A stretch of DNA of 64,000 nt. Origin: Microbacterium sp. ET2 (GTDB lineage Bacteria > Actinomycetota > Actinomycetes > Actinomycetales > Microbacteriaceae). Of this stretch, positions 17,550-27,545 are shown piece after piece. The translations under genes and the position numbers were made by a program. The notes beneath the pieces were generated by a model. That model worked only from the letters and a program-made list of their open reading frames with translations, did no database searches and was not told the origin of the DNA. Position 1 is the stretch's first letter. Every line of letters starts with the position of its first letter. The stretch covers positions 3,038,001 to 3,102,000 of the forward strand of contig NZ_CP128170.1 of assembly GCF_030347395.1 (NCBI RefSeq). The letters run 5' to 3'.

Positions 17550-18484
17550 GCGGGGTGCCCGTGGGGCGAGAAGTCGTCGTGCGGGTGCCGGCGACGAGTG
17601 CGAACCTCGGCCCCGGATTCGACACTCTCGGCCTCGCGCTCAGCGTCTACGACGAGCTGACCGTCACCGCGCTCGAACCCGGTCGCCTCGAGATCGAGGT
17701 CGAGGGGCAGGGTGCGGAGGGTGTCCCGCGGGATGGCTCGCACCTGGTGGTGACCGCCATCCGCTACGCGTTCGACGCGGTCGGGCGCGAGATGCCGGGG
17801 CTGAGCCTGCGCGCCGTGAACGTCATCCCGCACGGACGGGGACTCGGGTCCTCGGGCGCGGCGGTCGTCTCAGGCCTCCTCGCGGCCAAAGGGCTCCTCG
17901 CCGGTGACGTCGATCTGGATGACGACACCCTCCTCCACCTGGCCACCGAGATGGAGGGCCACCCCGACAACGTCGCGCCGGCGCTCTTCGGCGGACTCAC
18001 GATCGCCTGGGTCGACAACGGACGCCCGCAGCACAAGAAGCTGCTCGTGCATCGGGGTGTCGCACCGCTGGTGTTCGTCCCGGAGTTCACGATGTCGACG
18101 TCGGTCGCGCGGAGTCTGCAGCCTCTTCAGGTGCCGCGCGAAGACGCGGTGTTCAACGTGTCGCGGTCGGCGCTGCTGATCGCCGCGCTGACTCAGAGCC
18201 CTGAGCTGCTGCTCGCGGCCACCGAGGACAAGCTGCACCAGAACTACCGCGCGCAGGCGATGCCCGACACCGACAGGCTGGTGCGGGCGCTCCGAGCCGT
18301 CGGCTTCGCCGCGGTGGTCTCCGGAGCAGGCCCCAGCGTCCTCGTGCTCGCCGACGGACCGGGTCGGCGCCTCGAAGCGGTAGACGTCGCGCAGCGCGCC
18401 ACCGACACCCCGTGGGAGGCCCTCATGCTGGCCGTCGACGTCAAGGGTGGTACAGTGAGGGAGTACGCGGAGGGTTCCACGTGA
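17546..18484 (+). CDS. thrB: Homoserine kinase
   Basis: 312 residues of the GHMP kinase family. Phosphorylates homoserine for ThrC. N-terminal [18 protein letters not shown], the ATP-binding loop [16 protein letters not shown] near residues 93-108, and the C-terminal [10 protein letters not shown]. The GTG at 17546 overlaps the thrC stop; GTG at 17555 or 17561 are in-frame alternatives. A -10-like box for rho lies inside the last codons. Confidence 0.94.
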   Translation: MSGVPVGREVVVRVPATSANLGPGFDTLGLALSVYDELTVTALEPGRLEIEVEGQGAEGVPRDGSHLVVTAIRYAFDAVGREMPGLSLRAVNVIPHGRGLGSSGAAVVSGLLAAKGLLAGDVDLDDDTLLHLATEMEGHPDNVAPALFGGLTIAWVDNGRPQHKKLLVHRGVAPLVFVPEFTMSTSVARSLQPLQVPREDAVFNVSRSALLIAALTQSPELLLAATEDKLHQNYRAQAMPDTDRLVRALRAVGFAAVVSGAGPSVLVLADGPGRRLEAVDVAQRATDTPWEALMLAVDVKGGTVREYAEGST

Positions 18485-18492
18485 CACGTGAA
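18451..18492 (+). promoter_or_regulatory. Putative rho promoter and inverted repeat at the thrB end
   Basis: A -10-like TACAGT lies at 18451-18456 within the thrB 3' end. An interrupted palindrome (TTCCACGTG / CACGTGAA, 18475-18492) covers the thrB stop. Transcription from this box would give rho a leader of about 200 bases, in which a 24-codon open frame begins at GTG 18481. Function is inferred from position only. Confidence 0.35.
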
Positions 18493-18662
18493 TCTGGCCT
18501 CCGTCGCAAATCTGCGAAACCACCGCACACCTCTCGTCCTGCCGAAGCGCTCTAGCCACGCCAGGTCGCCGGGCCATGGACGAGATTCTGCTTTGCCGCG
18601 CGTGCGGTCATCGTGCACCGTCTGACATTCATCTGCCTGCAATCTGCTGAGAAGGAGGACTC

Positions 18663-20852
18663 GTGGAGTCCATCTCCGAGGTCCACACCCCTGACGACAC
18701 CACCGACGAGCGCGCCGACGCGCCCGAGGCGGCCGCCACGGACCCGAACACCACCCCTGACAACCAGGCCGAGGCCGCCGAGTCCGAAGGCGCCGCTCCG
18801 GCGGACGCGGAAGAGACGACGGACGCCGCCGCCGAGGCGACGCCGTCCGACGAGCCCGCCGCCCAGCCCGCCGATGCCGCTGCGGAGGCACCGGCCGCCG
18901 ATGCGGCCCCCGCCGACGAGGCGCCTGCCGACGTCGCCGCCGCGGAGGCGCCTGCCGAGGCACCTGCCGACGACGCGCCCGCCGAGACCGCGCCGCGTAA
19001 GCGAGCGCCCCGTCGGGCCAAGACCGAGGGCGCCACGGCGACCACTCGCCCCAAGCGCACCCGCGCCACCAAGGCGGAGAAGGCTGCTGCGGTCGACGCG
19101 ACCGCCGCTGACCAGCCCGCCGCTGACCAGCCCGCTGCGGATGAGACCGCGACCTCAGCTACCGAGGCGGCGCCTTCTGCCGAGGACACGGCCGACGACG
19201 CCGCATCCACGCCGAACGCCGCCGACACCGCTGATGGTCCGGCGGAGGCTCCTTCGGATGACAGCACGACCGAGGATGACGAGGCGGCGCCGACCGCCGA
19301 GAAGTCCGACGACGCGTCGTCCTCGTCCGAGGGTGGCGCCGACGCGGGGAGCCGTGACGACAACGCCGACGAGACCCCCTCGCGCGGCCGGAGCCGCAAC
19401 CGCAATCGCAACCGCAACCGCGGCGGCCAGAACGGCAACGCGCAGGAGACCGGCAACGGCCAGGGCGGCCAGAACCAGGGCGGCCAGAATCAGGGCGGCA
19501 GCGGGCGCGGAGCGCAGAACCAGAACGCCGCGGTCGCCGCGAACGCCGGCCCCGACGCGTCCGATGACGACACCTCCTCGACGGGCGGCCGCGGTCGTCA
19601 GCGCAACAAGCGCCGCGGGCAGGGTCAGGTCGACGAGTTCGAGACCGAGGTCAACGAGGACGACGTCCTCATCCCGATCGCGGGCATCCTCGACGTGCTC
19701 GACAACTACGCCTTCGTCCGCACCACCGGCTACCTCCCCGGTCCGCAGGACGTCTACGTCTCGCTGGGTCAGGTGAAGAAGTACAACCTGCGCAAGGGCG
19801 ACGCCGTCGTCGGCTCGATCAAGCAGCCGCGCGAGGGCGAGCAGTCCAGTCGGCAGAAGTACAACGCGCTGGTCAAGGTCGACGCGGTCAACGGCCTGTC
19901 GGTCGACGACGCCGCGGAGCGCGTCGAGTTCGGCAAGCTCACGCCGCTGTACCCGCAGGAGCGCCTGCGCCTGGAGACGGCGCCCGAGAAGCTTACACAG
20001 CGGATCATCGACCTCGTCGCCCCCATCGGCAAGGGTCAGCGCGGTCTCATCGTCGCGCCGCCGAAGGCCGGCAAGACGATCGTGCTGCAGCAGATCGCGA
20101 ACGCCATCGCGATCAACAACCCCGAGGTGCACCTCATGGTCGTGCTCGTCGACGAGCGGCCCGAAGAGGTCACCGACATGCAGCGCACGGTGAAGGGCGA
20201 GGTCATCGCCTCGACCTTCGACCGTCCCGCCGAGGACCACACCACGGTCGCCGAGCTCGCGATCGAACGCGCGAAGCGCCTGGTGGAGCTCGGTCGCGAC
20301 GTCGTCGTGCTGCTGGACTCGATCACGCGCCTCGGCCGTGCCTACAACATCTCCGCGCCCACCTCGGGTCGCGTGCTCACCGGCGGGGTCGACGCGTCGG
20401 CCCTGTACCCGCCCAAGCGGTTCTTCGGCGCCGCGCGCAACATCGAGAACGGCGGGTCGCTCACGATCCTCGCCACCGCGCTGGTGGAGACCGGCTCGAA
20501 GATGGACGAGGTGATCTTCGAGGAGTTCAAGGGCACCGGCAACAGCGAGCTGCGTCTGAACCGTCAGCTCGCCGACAAGCGCATCTTCCCCGCCGTCGAC
20601 GTCAACGCTTCGTCGACGCGTCGCGAAGAGATGCTGATGTCGGCCGACGAGGTCAAGATCACCTGGAAGCTCCGGCGCGCACTCGCGGGCCTGGACCCCC
20701 AGCAGGCGCTGGAGGTCGTGCTCGGCAAGCTCAAGGAGACCGGCTCGAACGTCGAGTTCCTCGTGCAGATGCAGAAGTCGATGCCGGCGCCCGCGCAGGG
20801 CGGTCACGGCGGCCACGGCAGCAGCCACGGTCACGACAACAGCATCCGCTGA
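18663..20852 (+). CDS. rho: Transcription termination factor Rho
   Basis: 729 residues, far longer than the ~420 of E. coli Rho. Residues 1 to ~330 hold an actinobacterial insertion: first Ala/Asp/Glu/Pro-rich, then Arg/Asn/Gly/Gln-rich ([19 protein letters not shown] repeats). Next come the RNA-binding domain ([18 protein letters not shown]), the Walker A loop APPKAGKT near 465, the Walker [11 protein letters not shown], the Q-loop and the secondary site VLTGGVD. It is a hexameric RNA-dependent ATPase that ends transcription. The GTG start has a strong AAGGAGG. The C-terminus carries a His-rich [13 protein letters not shown] tail. Confidence 0.97.
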   Translation: MESISEVHTPDDTTDERADAPEAAATDPNTTPDNQAEAAESEGAAPADAEETTDAAAEATPSDEPAAQPADAAAEAPAADAAPADEAPADVAAAEAPAEAPADDAPAETAPRKRAPRRAKTEGATATTRPKRTRATKAEKAAAVDATAADQPAADQPAADETATSATEAAPSAEDTADDAASTPNAADTADGPAEAPSDDSTTEDDEAAPTAEKSDDASSSSEGGADAGSRDDNADETPSRGRSRNRNRNRNRGGQNGNAQETGNGQGGQNQGGQNQGGSGRGAQNQNAAVAANAGPDASDDDTSSTGGRGRQRNKRRGQGQVDEFETEVNEDDVLIPIAGILDVLDNYAFVRTTGYLPGPQDVYVSLGQVKKYNLRKGDAVVGSIKQPREGEQSSRQKYNALVKVDAVNGLSVDDAAERVEFGKLTPLYPQERLRLETAPEKLTQRIIDLVAPIGKGQRGLIVAPPKAGKTIVLQQIANAIAINNPEVHLMVVLVDERPEEVTDMQRTVKGEVIASTFDRPAEDHTTVAELAIERAKRLVELGRDVVVLLDSITRLGRAYNISAPTSGRVLTGGVDASALYPPKRFFGAARNIENGGSLTILATALVETGSKMDEVIFEEFKGTGNSELRLNRQLADKRIFPAVDVNASSTRREEMLMSADEVKITWKLRRALAGLDPQQALEVVLGKLKETGSNVEFLVQMQKSMPAPAQGGHGGHGSSHGHDNSIR
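19461..19499 (+). repeat. Short tandem repeat inside rho (15-base unit)
   Basis: Two and a half copies of CAGGGCGGCCAGAAY encode [13 protein letters not shown] in the low-complexity N-terminal region of Rho. Such a repeat can change copy number by slippage without breaking the frame. Confidence 0.7.
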
Positions 20853-20863
20853 GCGGATCGTCC

Positions 20864-21958
20864 GTGGCTGAGCCCGCGATGTGGGAGTCCGTCCGCGCGC
20901 TGATCGACGAGCACGCGGCGGTGCAGCACGAGCTGTCCGATCCGGCCGTGCACGCCGACGCCGCGCGTGCGAAGCGCGTCAACCGGCGGTACGCCGAGCT
21001 GTCGCGCATCGTCGCGGCGCACGAGGCGGTGCTCGCCGCATCCGAGGATCTGGATGCCGCGCGCGACCTCGCCCGGGAGGATGCATCGTTCGCCGAGGAG
21101 GTCCCGTCGCTGGAGGCCCGGCTTGCGGACGCTCAGGAGAAGCTGCGGCGGCTGCTAATCCCCCGGGATCCGGATGACGCCCGCGACGTGATCATGGAGA
21201 TCAAGGCCGGCGAGGGCGGAGCGGAAAGCGCGCTGTTCGCCGCCGACCTCCTGCGGATGTACGTGCAGTACGCCGCCGCGAAGGGCTGGAAGACCGAGCT
21301 CCTCGAGCGCACGGAGTCCGACCTCGGCGGCTTCAAGGACGTGCAGGTGGCGATCAAGGGATCCTCGACCGATCCCGCGCAGGGCGTGTGGGCGCACCTG
21401 AAGTACGAGGGCGGCGTCCATCGTGTGCAGCGGGTTCCCGCCACGGAGTCGCAGGGGCGGATCCACACCTCGACCACCGGTGTGCTCGTCTTCCCTGAGG
21501 TCGACGAGCCCGAAGAGGTCCAGATCGACCCGAACGACCTCAAGGTCGATGTCTTCCGCTCCTCAGGACCGGGCGGTCAGTCGGTGAACACCACCGACTC
21601 CGCCGTGCGCATCACCCACCTTCCCACCGGGATCGTCGTGTCGATGCAGAATGAGAAGTCGCAGCTGCAGAACCGCGAGGCCGGTATGCGGGTGCTCAGA
21701 GCCCGGCTCCTCGCGCGTCAGCAGGAGGAACGGGATGCCGCGGCATCCGATGCCCGGAAGTCGCAGATCCGCGGGATGGACCGCTCCGAGCGCATCCGCA
21801 CGTACAACTTCCCCGAGAACCGCATCGCCGACCACCGCACCGGGTACAAGGCGTACAACCTCGACCAGGTGATGGACGGCGCTCTGGAGGCTCTCATCGA
21901 GTCGTGCATCGCTGCGGACGAGGAGGAGCGGCTCGCCGCCCTCGGCGGCGACGCCTGA
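20864..21958 (+). CDS. prfA: Peptide chain release factor 1
   Basis: 364 residues. Recognises UAA and UAG stop codons and triggers peptide release. The codon-recognition tripeptide region is VPATES (PAT, RF1-type rather than RF2), and the catalytic GGQ stands in [17 protein letters not shown] near residue 236. The GTG start lies 11 bases after rho. Its usual partner prmC, which methylates the GGQ glutamine, is not next to it but 4.6 kb downstream. Confidence 0.96.
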   Translation: MAEPAMWESVRALIDEHAAVQHELSDPAVHADAARAKRVNRRYAELSRIVAAHEAVLAASEDLDAARDLAREDASFAEEVPSLEARLADAQEKLRRLLIPRDPDDARDVIMEIKAGEGGAESALFAADLLRMYVQYAAAKGWKTELLERTESDLGGFKDVQVAIKGSSTDPAQGVWAHLKYEGGVHRVQRVPATESQGRIHTSTTGVLVFPEVDEPEEVQIDPNDLKVDVFRSSGPGGQSVNTTDSAVRITHLPTGIVVSMQNEKSQLQNREAGMRVLRARLLARQQEERDAAASDARKSQIRGMDRSERIRTYNFPENRIADHRTGYKAYNLDQVMDGALEALIESCIAADEEERLAALGGDA

Positions 21959-21981
21959 CGGCTGTTCGCGGACTTCATCGC

Positions 21982-22062
21982 CGCGCGGCGGAGGAGACCC
22001 GGGCACCGGAGGACGGATGCCGCAGGGAAGCCCTCCCACGTGCGGATCTCCTCCGCTGCGCG
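21982..22062. terminator. Inverted repeat between convergent prfA and amidase genes
   Basis: A 16-base arm (21982-21997) pairs with 22047-22062 with one G-T position; the 49-base loop is long. It lies between two convergent genes, so a bidirectional terminator is likely. There is no clear T run. Confidence 0.35.
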
Positions 22063-22096
22063 CCCACCGAAGCGCCGCCGGAGCGCGACCGGCAGG

Positions 22097-23494
22097 TCAG
22101 GGCGCCGGAGGGTGGGGGAGCGGCCCCCGAAGGCGCTCGAGCTGCGCGGCGACGGCGAGGATCATCCGCTCTCCGCCCGGCCGCCCGATGAGCTGCACGC
22201 TCACCGGATGCCCGGCACTCATCGCCACCGGGAGCACGAGAGCGGGAAGGCCCGCGACGTTGACGAAGCTGCTGAAGGGCGCGTACTGCACCTGCTGGGC
22301 GAAGCCGCGCTCGGGATCGTCGCGGTCGTACCAGCCGATGGGCCGCGGCGTCTGCGCGAGCGCCGGGGTGAGGATCACGTCGTAGGGAGCGAATGCGCCG
22401 ATCGTCTCGCGCTCGAAGACGCGCGCATCGGCCAGGGCGCCGAGCAGCCCCCGGGCGTCGAGGGCCCTTCCCTCGCGCACGAGCCACGCGGTGAGCGGCT
22501 CGACGATCTGCAGATCATCATCGGTGAGGGGGATGCGGGCGGCGCTCGCGCGCCACAGCACGCGGAAGAGCGGCCCGTACCCGTGCGGCCGCCACGCGGC
22601 CTCGGTCACCTCGTGTCCACGGGATGCGAGAATCCTCGCGGCCTCGCCGAGCGCGCCGACCGCCGCGGGATCCACCACGATCTCGAGGTCGTCGTCCCAC
22701 GGCGACACCGTGGTGACGCCCACGCGGAGGCGCGGCGGATCCGCGGCGGTCGCGGGGAGGAAGGGCGGGCCATCGACCGCACGCACCGAGAAGTCGTAGG
22801 GAGCGAGTCCGCACAGCGCGTCGAGGAAGAACGCCGCGTCGGCGACCGTCCGGGCGATCGGACCGGTGACCGCGAGTCCCTCCGGTGCATCCAGGCCCGA
22901 CCCGAGCGGGAGGCGACCCCGCGACGGCTTCAGTCCCACCACTCCCACGGTGGCCGCAGGGATCCGGATCGATCCGCCGCCGTCCGACGCCGGCGCGATC
23001 AAGAGGACGCCGGCGGCCACCGCCACCGCCGCGCCGCCGCTCGACCCGCCCGCGCCGTACCCGGGATTCCACGGGTCGCGCGCCCAGGCTCCGCCCCCGA
23101 GGGGCTCGGTGAATCCCGTGAGACCGAACTCCGAGGTGCTCGTCTTGCCGATGCTCACGGCGCCCGCCCGGTCCAGGGCCGCTGCAAGCGGATCCGATGC
23201 GGTCGGTATGAAATCGGCGCGGGCACGCGATCCGTACCGGGTGGGGACGCCGGCGCGCGCCACGAGATCCTTGTCGGCGATCGGGATGCCCCAGAGCGGT
23301 CCGTCGGGCGTGTCGGCGTCCCGCCGCGCCGCCTGCTCGAGCGCTTGTCCGGCGGTCACCTCGACGAAAGCCCCCAGGTCCCTCGTCGACGCTGCGCGCC
23401 CGAGGGCTGCCTGGACGACCTCGACGGTGCGGAGCTCGCGACGCTGCAGCGCGGCAGCGAGATCGACCGCCGACATCCCGAGAAGTTCGCTCAC
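22097..23494 (-). CDS. Amidase signature family protein
   Basis: 465 residues. The amidase signature is GAGGSSGGAAVAVAAG with the preceding catalytic Lys in IADKDLV and the cis-Ser in DGGGSIRIPA, giving the Ser-Ser-Lys triad that hydrolyses amides. It lacks gatB/gatC neighbours and the GatA-specific context, so it is more likely a catabolic amidase than part of tRNA amidotransferase. The substrate is not predictable. It separates prfA from prmC together with the next four genes. Confidence 0.88.
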   Translation of the reverse strand: MSELLGMSAVDLAAALQRRELRTVEVVQAALGRAASTRDLGAFVEVTAGQALEQAARRDADTPDGPLWGIPIADKDLVARAGVPTRYGSRARADFIPTASDPLAAALDRAGAVSIGKTSTSEFGLTGFTEPLGGGAWARDPWNPGYGAGGSSGGAAVAVAAGVLLIAPASDGGGSIRIPAATVGVVGLKPSRGRLPLGSGLDAPEGLAVTGPIARTVADAAFFLDALCGLAPYDFSVRAVDGPPFLPATAADPPRLRVGVTTVSPWDDDLEIVVDPAAVGALGEAARILASRGHEVTEAAWRPHGYGPLFRVLWRASAARIPLTDDDLQIVEPLTAWLVREGRALDARGLLGALADARVFERETIGAFAPYDVILTPALAQTPRPIGWYDRDDPERGFAQQVQYAPFSSFVNVAGLPALVLPVAMSAGHPVSVQLIGRPGGERMILAVAAQLERLRGPLPHPPAP

Positions 23495-23548
23495 CCTCCG
23501 ACCCTAGTCAGCCCGGCCCTCCCGCCCCGCGGCGTGGCGAAGCCGGAC

Positions 23549-23581
23549 CGCCCCGCGCACAAGAGGCGCGGGGCGTACCCT
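23549..23581 (+). promoter_or_regulatory. Perfect 10-bp hairpin abutting the -10 box of the holin-like gene
   Basis: CGCCCCGCGC (23549-23558) and GCGCGGGGCG (23566-23575) pair perfectly around a 7-base loop. The -10 box TACCCT (23576-23581) follows immediately and the GTG start is six bases after it. The hairpin occupies the spacer/-35 region between divergent genes, so it cannot be a simple terminator of either; an operator is possible. Confidence 0.4.
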
Positions 23582-23587
23582 GAGCGC

Positions 23588-24019
23588 GTGATCATCTTCC
23601 TCATCCGCGCGCTCATCTTCCTCGTCTCCGCCGCGCTCGGGCTGATCGTGGCAGATCTCCTCCTGCCCGGATTCCGCATCGACTGGGCCAACTGGTGGGG
23701 TTTCGCCCTGGCCATCGTCATCTTCGCGGTGCTGCAGAGCATCCTCACCCCGTGGATCGCGAGCGTCGCACGCCGGAACGCGCCCGCCCTCCTCGGCGGG
23801 ATCGGCATCATCTCCACGCTGGCGGCTCTGATCGTCGTGGTGCTCATTCCCGGGGCAGGCATCACGATCGGGCAGCCGTTCGTGCTCACGTGGATCCTGG
23901 CGCCGGTCATCGTGTGGCTGATCACAGCGCTCGCGACGCTGTTCCTGCCGATGATCTTCCTCAAGCGGAGGATCGACGAGCGACGCGACGGAGCCGACAG
24001 GGGCGGGAAGCGGGCCTGA
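23588..24019 (+). CDS. Holin-like (phage_holin_4_2 type) membrane protein
   Basis: 143 residues with four transmembrane helices (about 1-23, 33-52, 67-88, 98-122) and a charged C-terminus RRIDERRDGADRGGKR. It fits the PF04020-type family named after phage holins but spread widely in bacterial chromosomes; no phage genes are nearby. Function unknown. GTG start six bases behind TACCCT, with no ribosome binding site, hence a leaderless start. Confidence 0.75.
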   Translation: MIIFLIRALIFLVSAALGLIVADLLLPGFRIDWANWWGFALAIVIFAVLQSILTPWIASVARRNAPALLGGIGIISTLAALIVVVLIPGAGITIGQPFVLTWILAPVIVWLITALATLFLPMIFLKRRIDERRDGADRGGKRA

Positions 24020-24023
24020 CCGC

Positions 24024-24602
24024 TCAGATCACATATTCCGGGGCGGTCAGAACCGCGCGCGTGTCCTCTCCTTCGCGCCGGGGCCGGGGCTTGGCGGGCA
24101 CTCCCACCAGCACGCTGTCAGCGGGGGCGTCCTTGGTCACCACCGCGTTCGCGCCGACGACGGAGCGGGCACCGATCGTGATCGGTCCGAGGATCTTCGC
24201 ACCCGCGCCCACCGCGACGCCGTCGAGCAGCGTGGGGTGACGCTTCCCGCCCTCCCGCTGACGGCCGCCGAGGGTCACCCCGTGGTACAGCATCACGTCG
24301 TCGCCGACCTCGGCGGTCTCGCCGATGACGACCCCCATGCCGTGGTCGATGAAGAAGCGGCGTCCGATGACCGCACCGGGGTGGATCTCGATGCCGGTGG
24401 TCCAGCGGGTGACCTGCGAGCCGAGGCGCGCCACGAAACGCAGCCGTCGCCGCCACAGCGCATGCCACACCCGGTGCGCCCAGATCGCGTGCAGCCCCGG
24501 GTAGAGCAGGGCGATCTCCCACGCGCCGCGCGCGGCGGGGTCGCGCAGCTTCGCTGCGGCGAGGTCCTCGCGCACGCGGACGAGGGCTCGGGTGAGGATC
24601 AT
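24024..24602 (-). CDS. cysE: Serine O-acetyltransferase
   Basis: 192 residues, the short actinobacterial/Bacillus form of the hexapeptide-repeat (left-handed beta-helix) enzyme that acetylates serine for cysteine synthesis. Motifs: [33 protein letters not shown] as hexapeptide turns, catalytic His in IDHGMG and in YHGVTLGG. The ATG overlaps the upstream cysK stop (ATGA). The C-terminus ends in VI, so it may dock into CysK as in the cysteine synthase complex, where a terminal Ile inserts into the active site. Confidence 0.95.
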   Translation of the reverse strand: MILTRALVRVREDLAAAKLRDPAARGAWEIALLYPGLHAIWAHRVWHALWRRRLRFVARLGSQVTRWTTGIEIHPGAVIGRRFFIDHGMGVVIGETAEVGDDVMLYHGVTLGGRQREGGKRHPTLLDGVAVGAGAKILGPITIGARSVVGANAVVTKDAPADSVLVGVPAKPRPRREGEDTRAVLTAPEYVI

Positions 24603-25552
24603 GCCGGTACCGCCTGTTCGTCGCGGAGGTCCGCGTACATCGCGGTCGAGAGGTAGCGCTCGCCCGAGTCCGGCACGATGACGACGATCCGCTTCCCGGA
24701 TGCTTCGGGTCGGCGCGCGATCTGCAGGGCCGCACTCACCGCGGCGCCCGCCGACATCCCGGCGAGGATCCCCTCGCGTGCGGCCAGATCGCGGGCAACC
24801 CTGATCGCGTCGTCGAAGTCGGCGTCGATGATCTCGTCGACGACGTCGCGGTCGAGCACATCGGGGACGAAGTTGGGACCGATCCCCTGGATGCGATGCC
24901 CGCCCGGCCGGCCCTCGGTGAGGACGGGGGAGTCCTTCGGCTGCACGAGGACGACCTGAACGTCGGGGTTCCGCTCCTTCAGCACGCGACCCACACCGGT
25001 GACGGTGCCGCCGGTGCCGAATCCCGCGACGACGTAGTCCACGCGACCGCCGGTGTCGCGCCAGATCTCCTCCGCGGTCGTCCGGCGGTGGATCTCGGGA
25101 TTCGCCGGATGCTCGAACTGGCGGGCCAGCACCGCGCCGGGGGTGTCGGCGGCGATCTGCTTCGCCGTGCGGACGGCCTCCGTCATCCCCTTGTGCGGAT
25201 CGGTGAGGACGAGCTCGGCCCCATAGGCCTTCAGCAGCGTCCGCCGCTCCTTCGACATCGACGCCGGCATGGTCAGGATGACGCGATATCCTCGGGCGGC
25301 CCCGACGAGCGCGAGGGCGATGCCGGTGTTCCCACTGGTGGACTCCACGATCGTGCCGCCGGGCTGAAGCTCGCCGGCCGCCTCTGCGGCGTCGACGAGC
25401 GCGATGCCGAGGCGGCACTTCACGCTCGCGCCGGGGTTGTAGAACTCCAGCTTGGCGACGACCTCGGCGTCAAGGCCCGCGGTGAGAATGTTCAGCCGCA
25501 CCAGGGGGGTGTCGCCGAATGCGGTGGTGATATCGGGATGGATGGCGGACAC
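24599..25552 (-). CDS. cysK: Cysteine synthase paralogue with altered PLP-lysine motif
   Basis: 317 residues of the O-acetylserine sulfhydrylase family, replacing the acetyl group of O-acetylserine by sulfide. It is a close paralogue of the neighbouring cysK. The PLP lysine K45 is kept, but the motif reads SVKCRLG instead of SVKDRLG: Cys at 46 for the normally invariant Asp (TGC versus GAC, two base changes). The SGNTGI loop and GTGGTVTG phosphate loop are intact. The start GTG has only a weak ribosome binding site. It lies 32 bases after the first copy and overlaps cysE, so activity, if any, is tied to cysE expression. Confidence 0.85.
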   Translation of the reverse strand: MSAIHPDITTAFGDTPLVRLNILTAGLDAEVVAKLEFYNPGASVKCRLGIALVDAAEAAGELQPGGTIVESTSGNTGIALALVGAARGYRVILTMPASMSKERRTLLKAYGAELVLTDPHKGMTEAVRTAKQIAADTPGAVLARQFEHPANPEIHRRTTAEEIWRDTGGRVDYVVAGFGTGGTVTGVGRVLKERNPDVQVVLVQPKDSPVLTEGRPGGHRIQGIGPNFVPDVLDRDVVDEIIDADFDDAIRVARDLAAREGILAGMSAGAAVSAALQIARRPEASGKRIVVIVPDSGERYLSTAMYADLRDEQAVPA

Positions 25553-25584
25553 GGGAGCGCTCTTCGCCGCCGGGAGGACCCGGC

Positions 25585-26523
25585 TCAGTCCTCTCGGAGG
25601 TCGGCGTACAGCGGCGTGGAGAGGTAGCGCTCACCGAAGGAAGGGATGATGACGACGATGTTCTTGCCCGCCGCTTCGGGGCGCGCCGCCAGCTGCAGCG
25701 CGGCCCATACCGCGGCGCCCGACGAGATGCCGACGAGGATTCCTTCGCGGGCACCGACGTCTCGCGCCGTGGCGACGGCGTCGTCGAACTCGACGTCGAA
25801 GACCTCGTCGATGACGTCCCGGTCGAGGATGGCGGGGATGAAGTTCGGACCGATTCCCTGGATCTTGTGCGGCCCCGGGGTGCCCTTGGTCAGCAACGGC
25901 GAGTCGGCCGGCTCGACCGCGACGATCTTCACCCCCGGCACACGCTCCTTCAGCACCTGGCCCACACCGGTGATGGTGCCCCCGGTGCCGATGCCGGCGA
26001 CGAGGTAGTCGACGGCGCCGTCGGTGTCGCGGAGGATCTCCTCGGCGGTGGTCTTGCGGTGGATGGCGGGGTTGGCCTCGTTCTCGAACTGGCGAGCGAG
26101 GACGGCGCCCGGGGTCTCGGCCACGATCTCCTGCGCCTTCGCGACGGCGCCCTTCATGCCGCCGGCAGGATCGGTCAGCACGACCTCGGCGCCGTATGCG
26201 CGCAGCAGGATGCGGCGCTCCATGGACATGGACGACGGCATCGCCAGGACGACCTTGTACCCGCGGGCGGCTCCGACCATCGCCAGTGCGATGCCGGTGT
26301 TGCCGCTCGTCGCCTCCACGATCGTGCCCCCGGGCTTGAGCTCACCGGATGCTTCGGCCGCGTCGACGATCGCGATCCCGAGGCGGTCCTTGACGCTGGA
26401 CGCGGGGTTGTAGAACTCCAGCTTGGCCACGACCGTGGCGGCGAGACCCTCGGTGACCCGGTTCAGTCGGACGAGCGGCGTGTCGCCGAAGGCGGACGTG
26501 ATGTCGGGGTGGATGCCGGGCAT
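25585..26523 (-). CDS. cysK: Cysteine synthase (O-acetylserine sulfhydrylase)
   Basis: 312 residues, canonical CysK: PLP lysine K45 in SVKDRLG, substrate loop [10 protein letters not shown], phosphate loop GTGGTITG and C-terminal [12 protein letters not shown]. Makes cysteine from O-acetylserine and sulfide in the cytosol. The ATG is preceded by GAAAGG, and a minus-strand TAGGCT lies about 45 bases upstream as a possible -10. First gene of a three-gene operon with the second cysK copy and cysE. Confidence 0.95.
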   Translation of the reverse strand: MPGIHPDITSAFGDTPLVRLNRVTEGLAATVVAKLEFYNPASSVKDRLGIAIVDAAEASGELKPGGTIVEATSGNTGIALAMVGAARGYKVVLAMPSSMSMERRILLRAYGAEVVLTDPAGGMKGAVAKAQEIVAETPGAVLARQFENEANPAIHRKTTAEEILRDTDGAVDYLVAGIGTGGTITGVGQVLKERVPGVKIVAVEPADSPLLTKGTPGPHKIQGIGPNFIPAILDRDVIDEVFDVEFDDAVATARDVGAREGILVGISSGAAVWAALQLAARPEAAGKNIVVIIPSFGERYLSTPLYADLRED

Positions 26524-26610
26524 GGTGACCTTTCGGGCGGTGGGGGTGACCCTGAGAGCCTACGGGAGGCACGGCGACGCGGCCCGAATATGACAGTCTG
26601 GACGGCGGTC

Positions 26611-27489
26611 ATGAACACCCTTCCCGCCGAGATCTCCCTCGCCGACGCGCTGCGCGACGCCCGGGCGCGGCTCGAACGCGCCGGCGTCCCCGGTGCTGAC
26701 GTCGATGCCGAGCTCCTCGCGGGGCACGTGCTGGAACTCGGTCGGGGTGAGGTGCAGGCCGCCGCCATCCGCGGTGCCGGACTGGACACCGTGCAGCGCT
26801 CCCGGTTCGACGCGCTCGTCGATCAGCGGGCGACCCGGGTGCCGCTGCAGCACCTCACCGGACGCGCACCGTTCCGTCACCTGGAACTGCGCGTGGGCCC
26901 GGGCGTCTTCGTTCCACGGCCCGAGACCGAGATGGTCGCCCAGCTCGCGATCGACGCCCTGCGCGCGGCCGCCTCACCCGAGCCGATCGCCGTCGATCTC
27001 GGCACCGGCAGCGGCGCGATCGCCCTCGCCCTGGCGACGGAGGTTCCCCACGCCCAGGTGCACGCCGCCGAGAACGACGTCGAGGCGTTCCTGTGGGCCA
27101 AGGAGAACTTCGCCGCTGTGGGCGCTCCGAACGCGCGCGTCGCATTCGTCGACCTCGCCGCGGCGTTCGGCGAGCTGGACGGAACGGTATCCGTGCTGGT
27201 CTCCAATCCGCCCTACGTTCCCGACGACGCGATACCCCGCGACCCCGAGGTGCGCCTGTTCGATCCGCCCGCCGCACTGTACGGCGGTCCCGACGGACTC
27301 GACGTCGTCCGCGTGCTGAGCAGCGTCGGACGCCGGCTGCTGCATCCGGGCGGGGTCCTCGTCCTCGAGCACGGCGAATGGCAGGGCGCCGACATCCGCG
27401 CCCTGCTGACGGCGGACGGATGGCGCGCCGCGGCGACCCATCGTGATCTGACCCTCCGCGATCGAGCGACCACGGCCCTGCGTCCCTGA
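26611..27489 (+). CDS. prmC: Peptide chain release factor N5-glutamine methyltransferase
   Basis: 292 residues from the chosen ATG; an ATG at 26590 would add seven residues (TVWTAVM) that do not resemble family N-termini. Methylates the GGQ glutamine of RF1 and RF2 with SAM. N-terminal helical domain, SAM motif VDLGTGSGAIALALA near residue 125, catalytic NPPY in VSNPPYVPD near 199. Separated from prfA by the amidase, holin-like and cys genes, unlike the adjacent order in most relatives. Confidence 0.92.
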   Translation: MNTLPAEISLADALRDARARLERAGVPGADVDAELLAGHVLELGRGEVQAAAIRGAGLDTVQRSRFDALVDQRATRVPLQHLTGRAPFRHLELRVGPGVFVPRPETEMVAQLAIDALRAAASPEPIAVDLGTGSGAIALALATEVPHAQVHAAENDVEAFLWAKENFAAVGAPNARVAFVDLAAAFGELDGTVSVLVSNPPYVPDDAIPRDPEVRLFDPPAALYGGPDGLDVVRVLSSVGRRLLHPGGVLVLEHGEWQGADIRALLTADGWRAAATHRDLTLRDRATTALRP

Positions 27490-27490
27490 T

Positions 27491-27525
27491 CCCGGCTGTC
27501 GCGCCCGCGATGGAGGGGAGCCGGG
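27491..27525 (+). terminator. Weak hairpin after prmC
   Basis: CCCGGCT (27491-27497) and AGCCGGG (27519-27525) form a 7-bp stem with a 21-base loop directly after the prmC stop. No T run follows, so termination is only possible. Confidence 0.25.
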
Positions 27526-27545
27526 GCACGGAGAGGTCGGGGCCG

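Noticed and set aside
19461-19499. CRISPR-like short repeats
   Set aside because: The repeats are directly adjacent, in frame inside rho and encode Gln/Gly/Asn repeats; there are no spacers.
23588-24019. Prophage remnant, suggested by the holin-like protein
   Set aside because: The family is widespread in chromosomes and no endolysin, integrase or structural phage gene is nearby.
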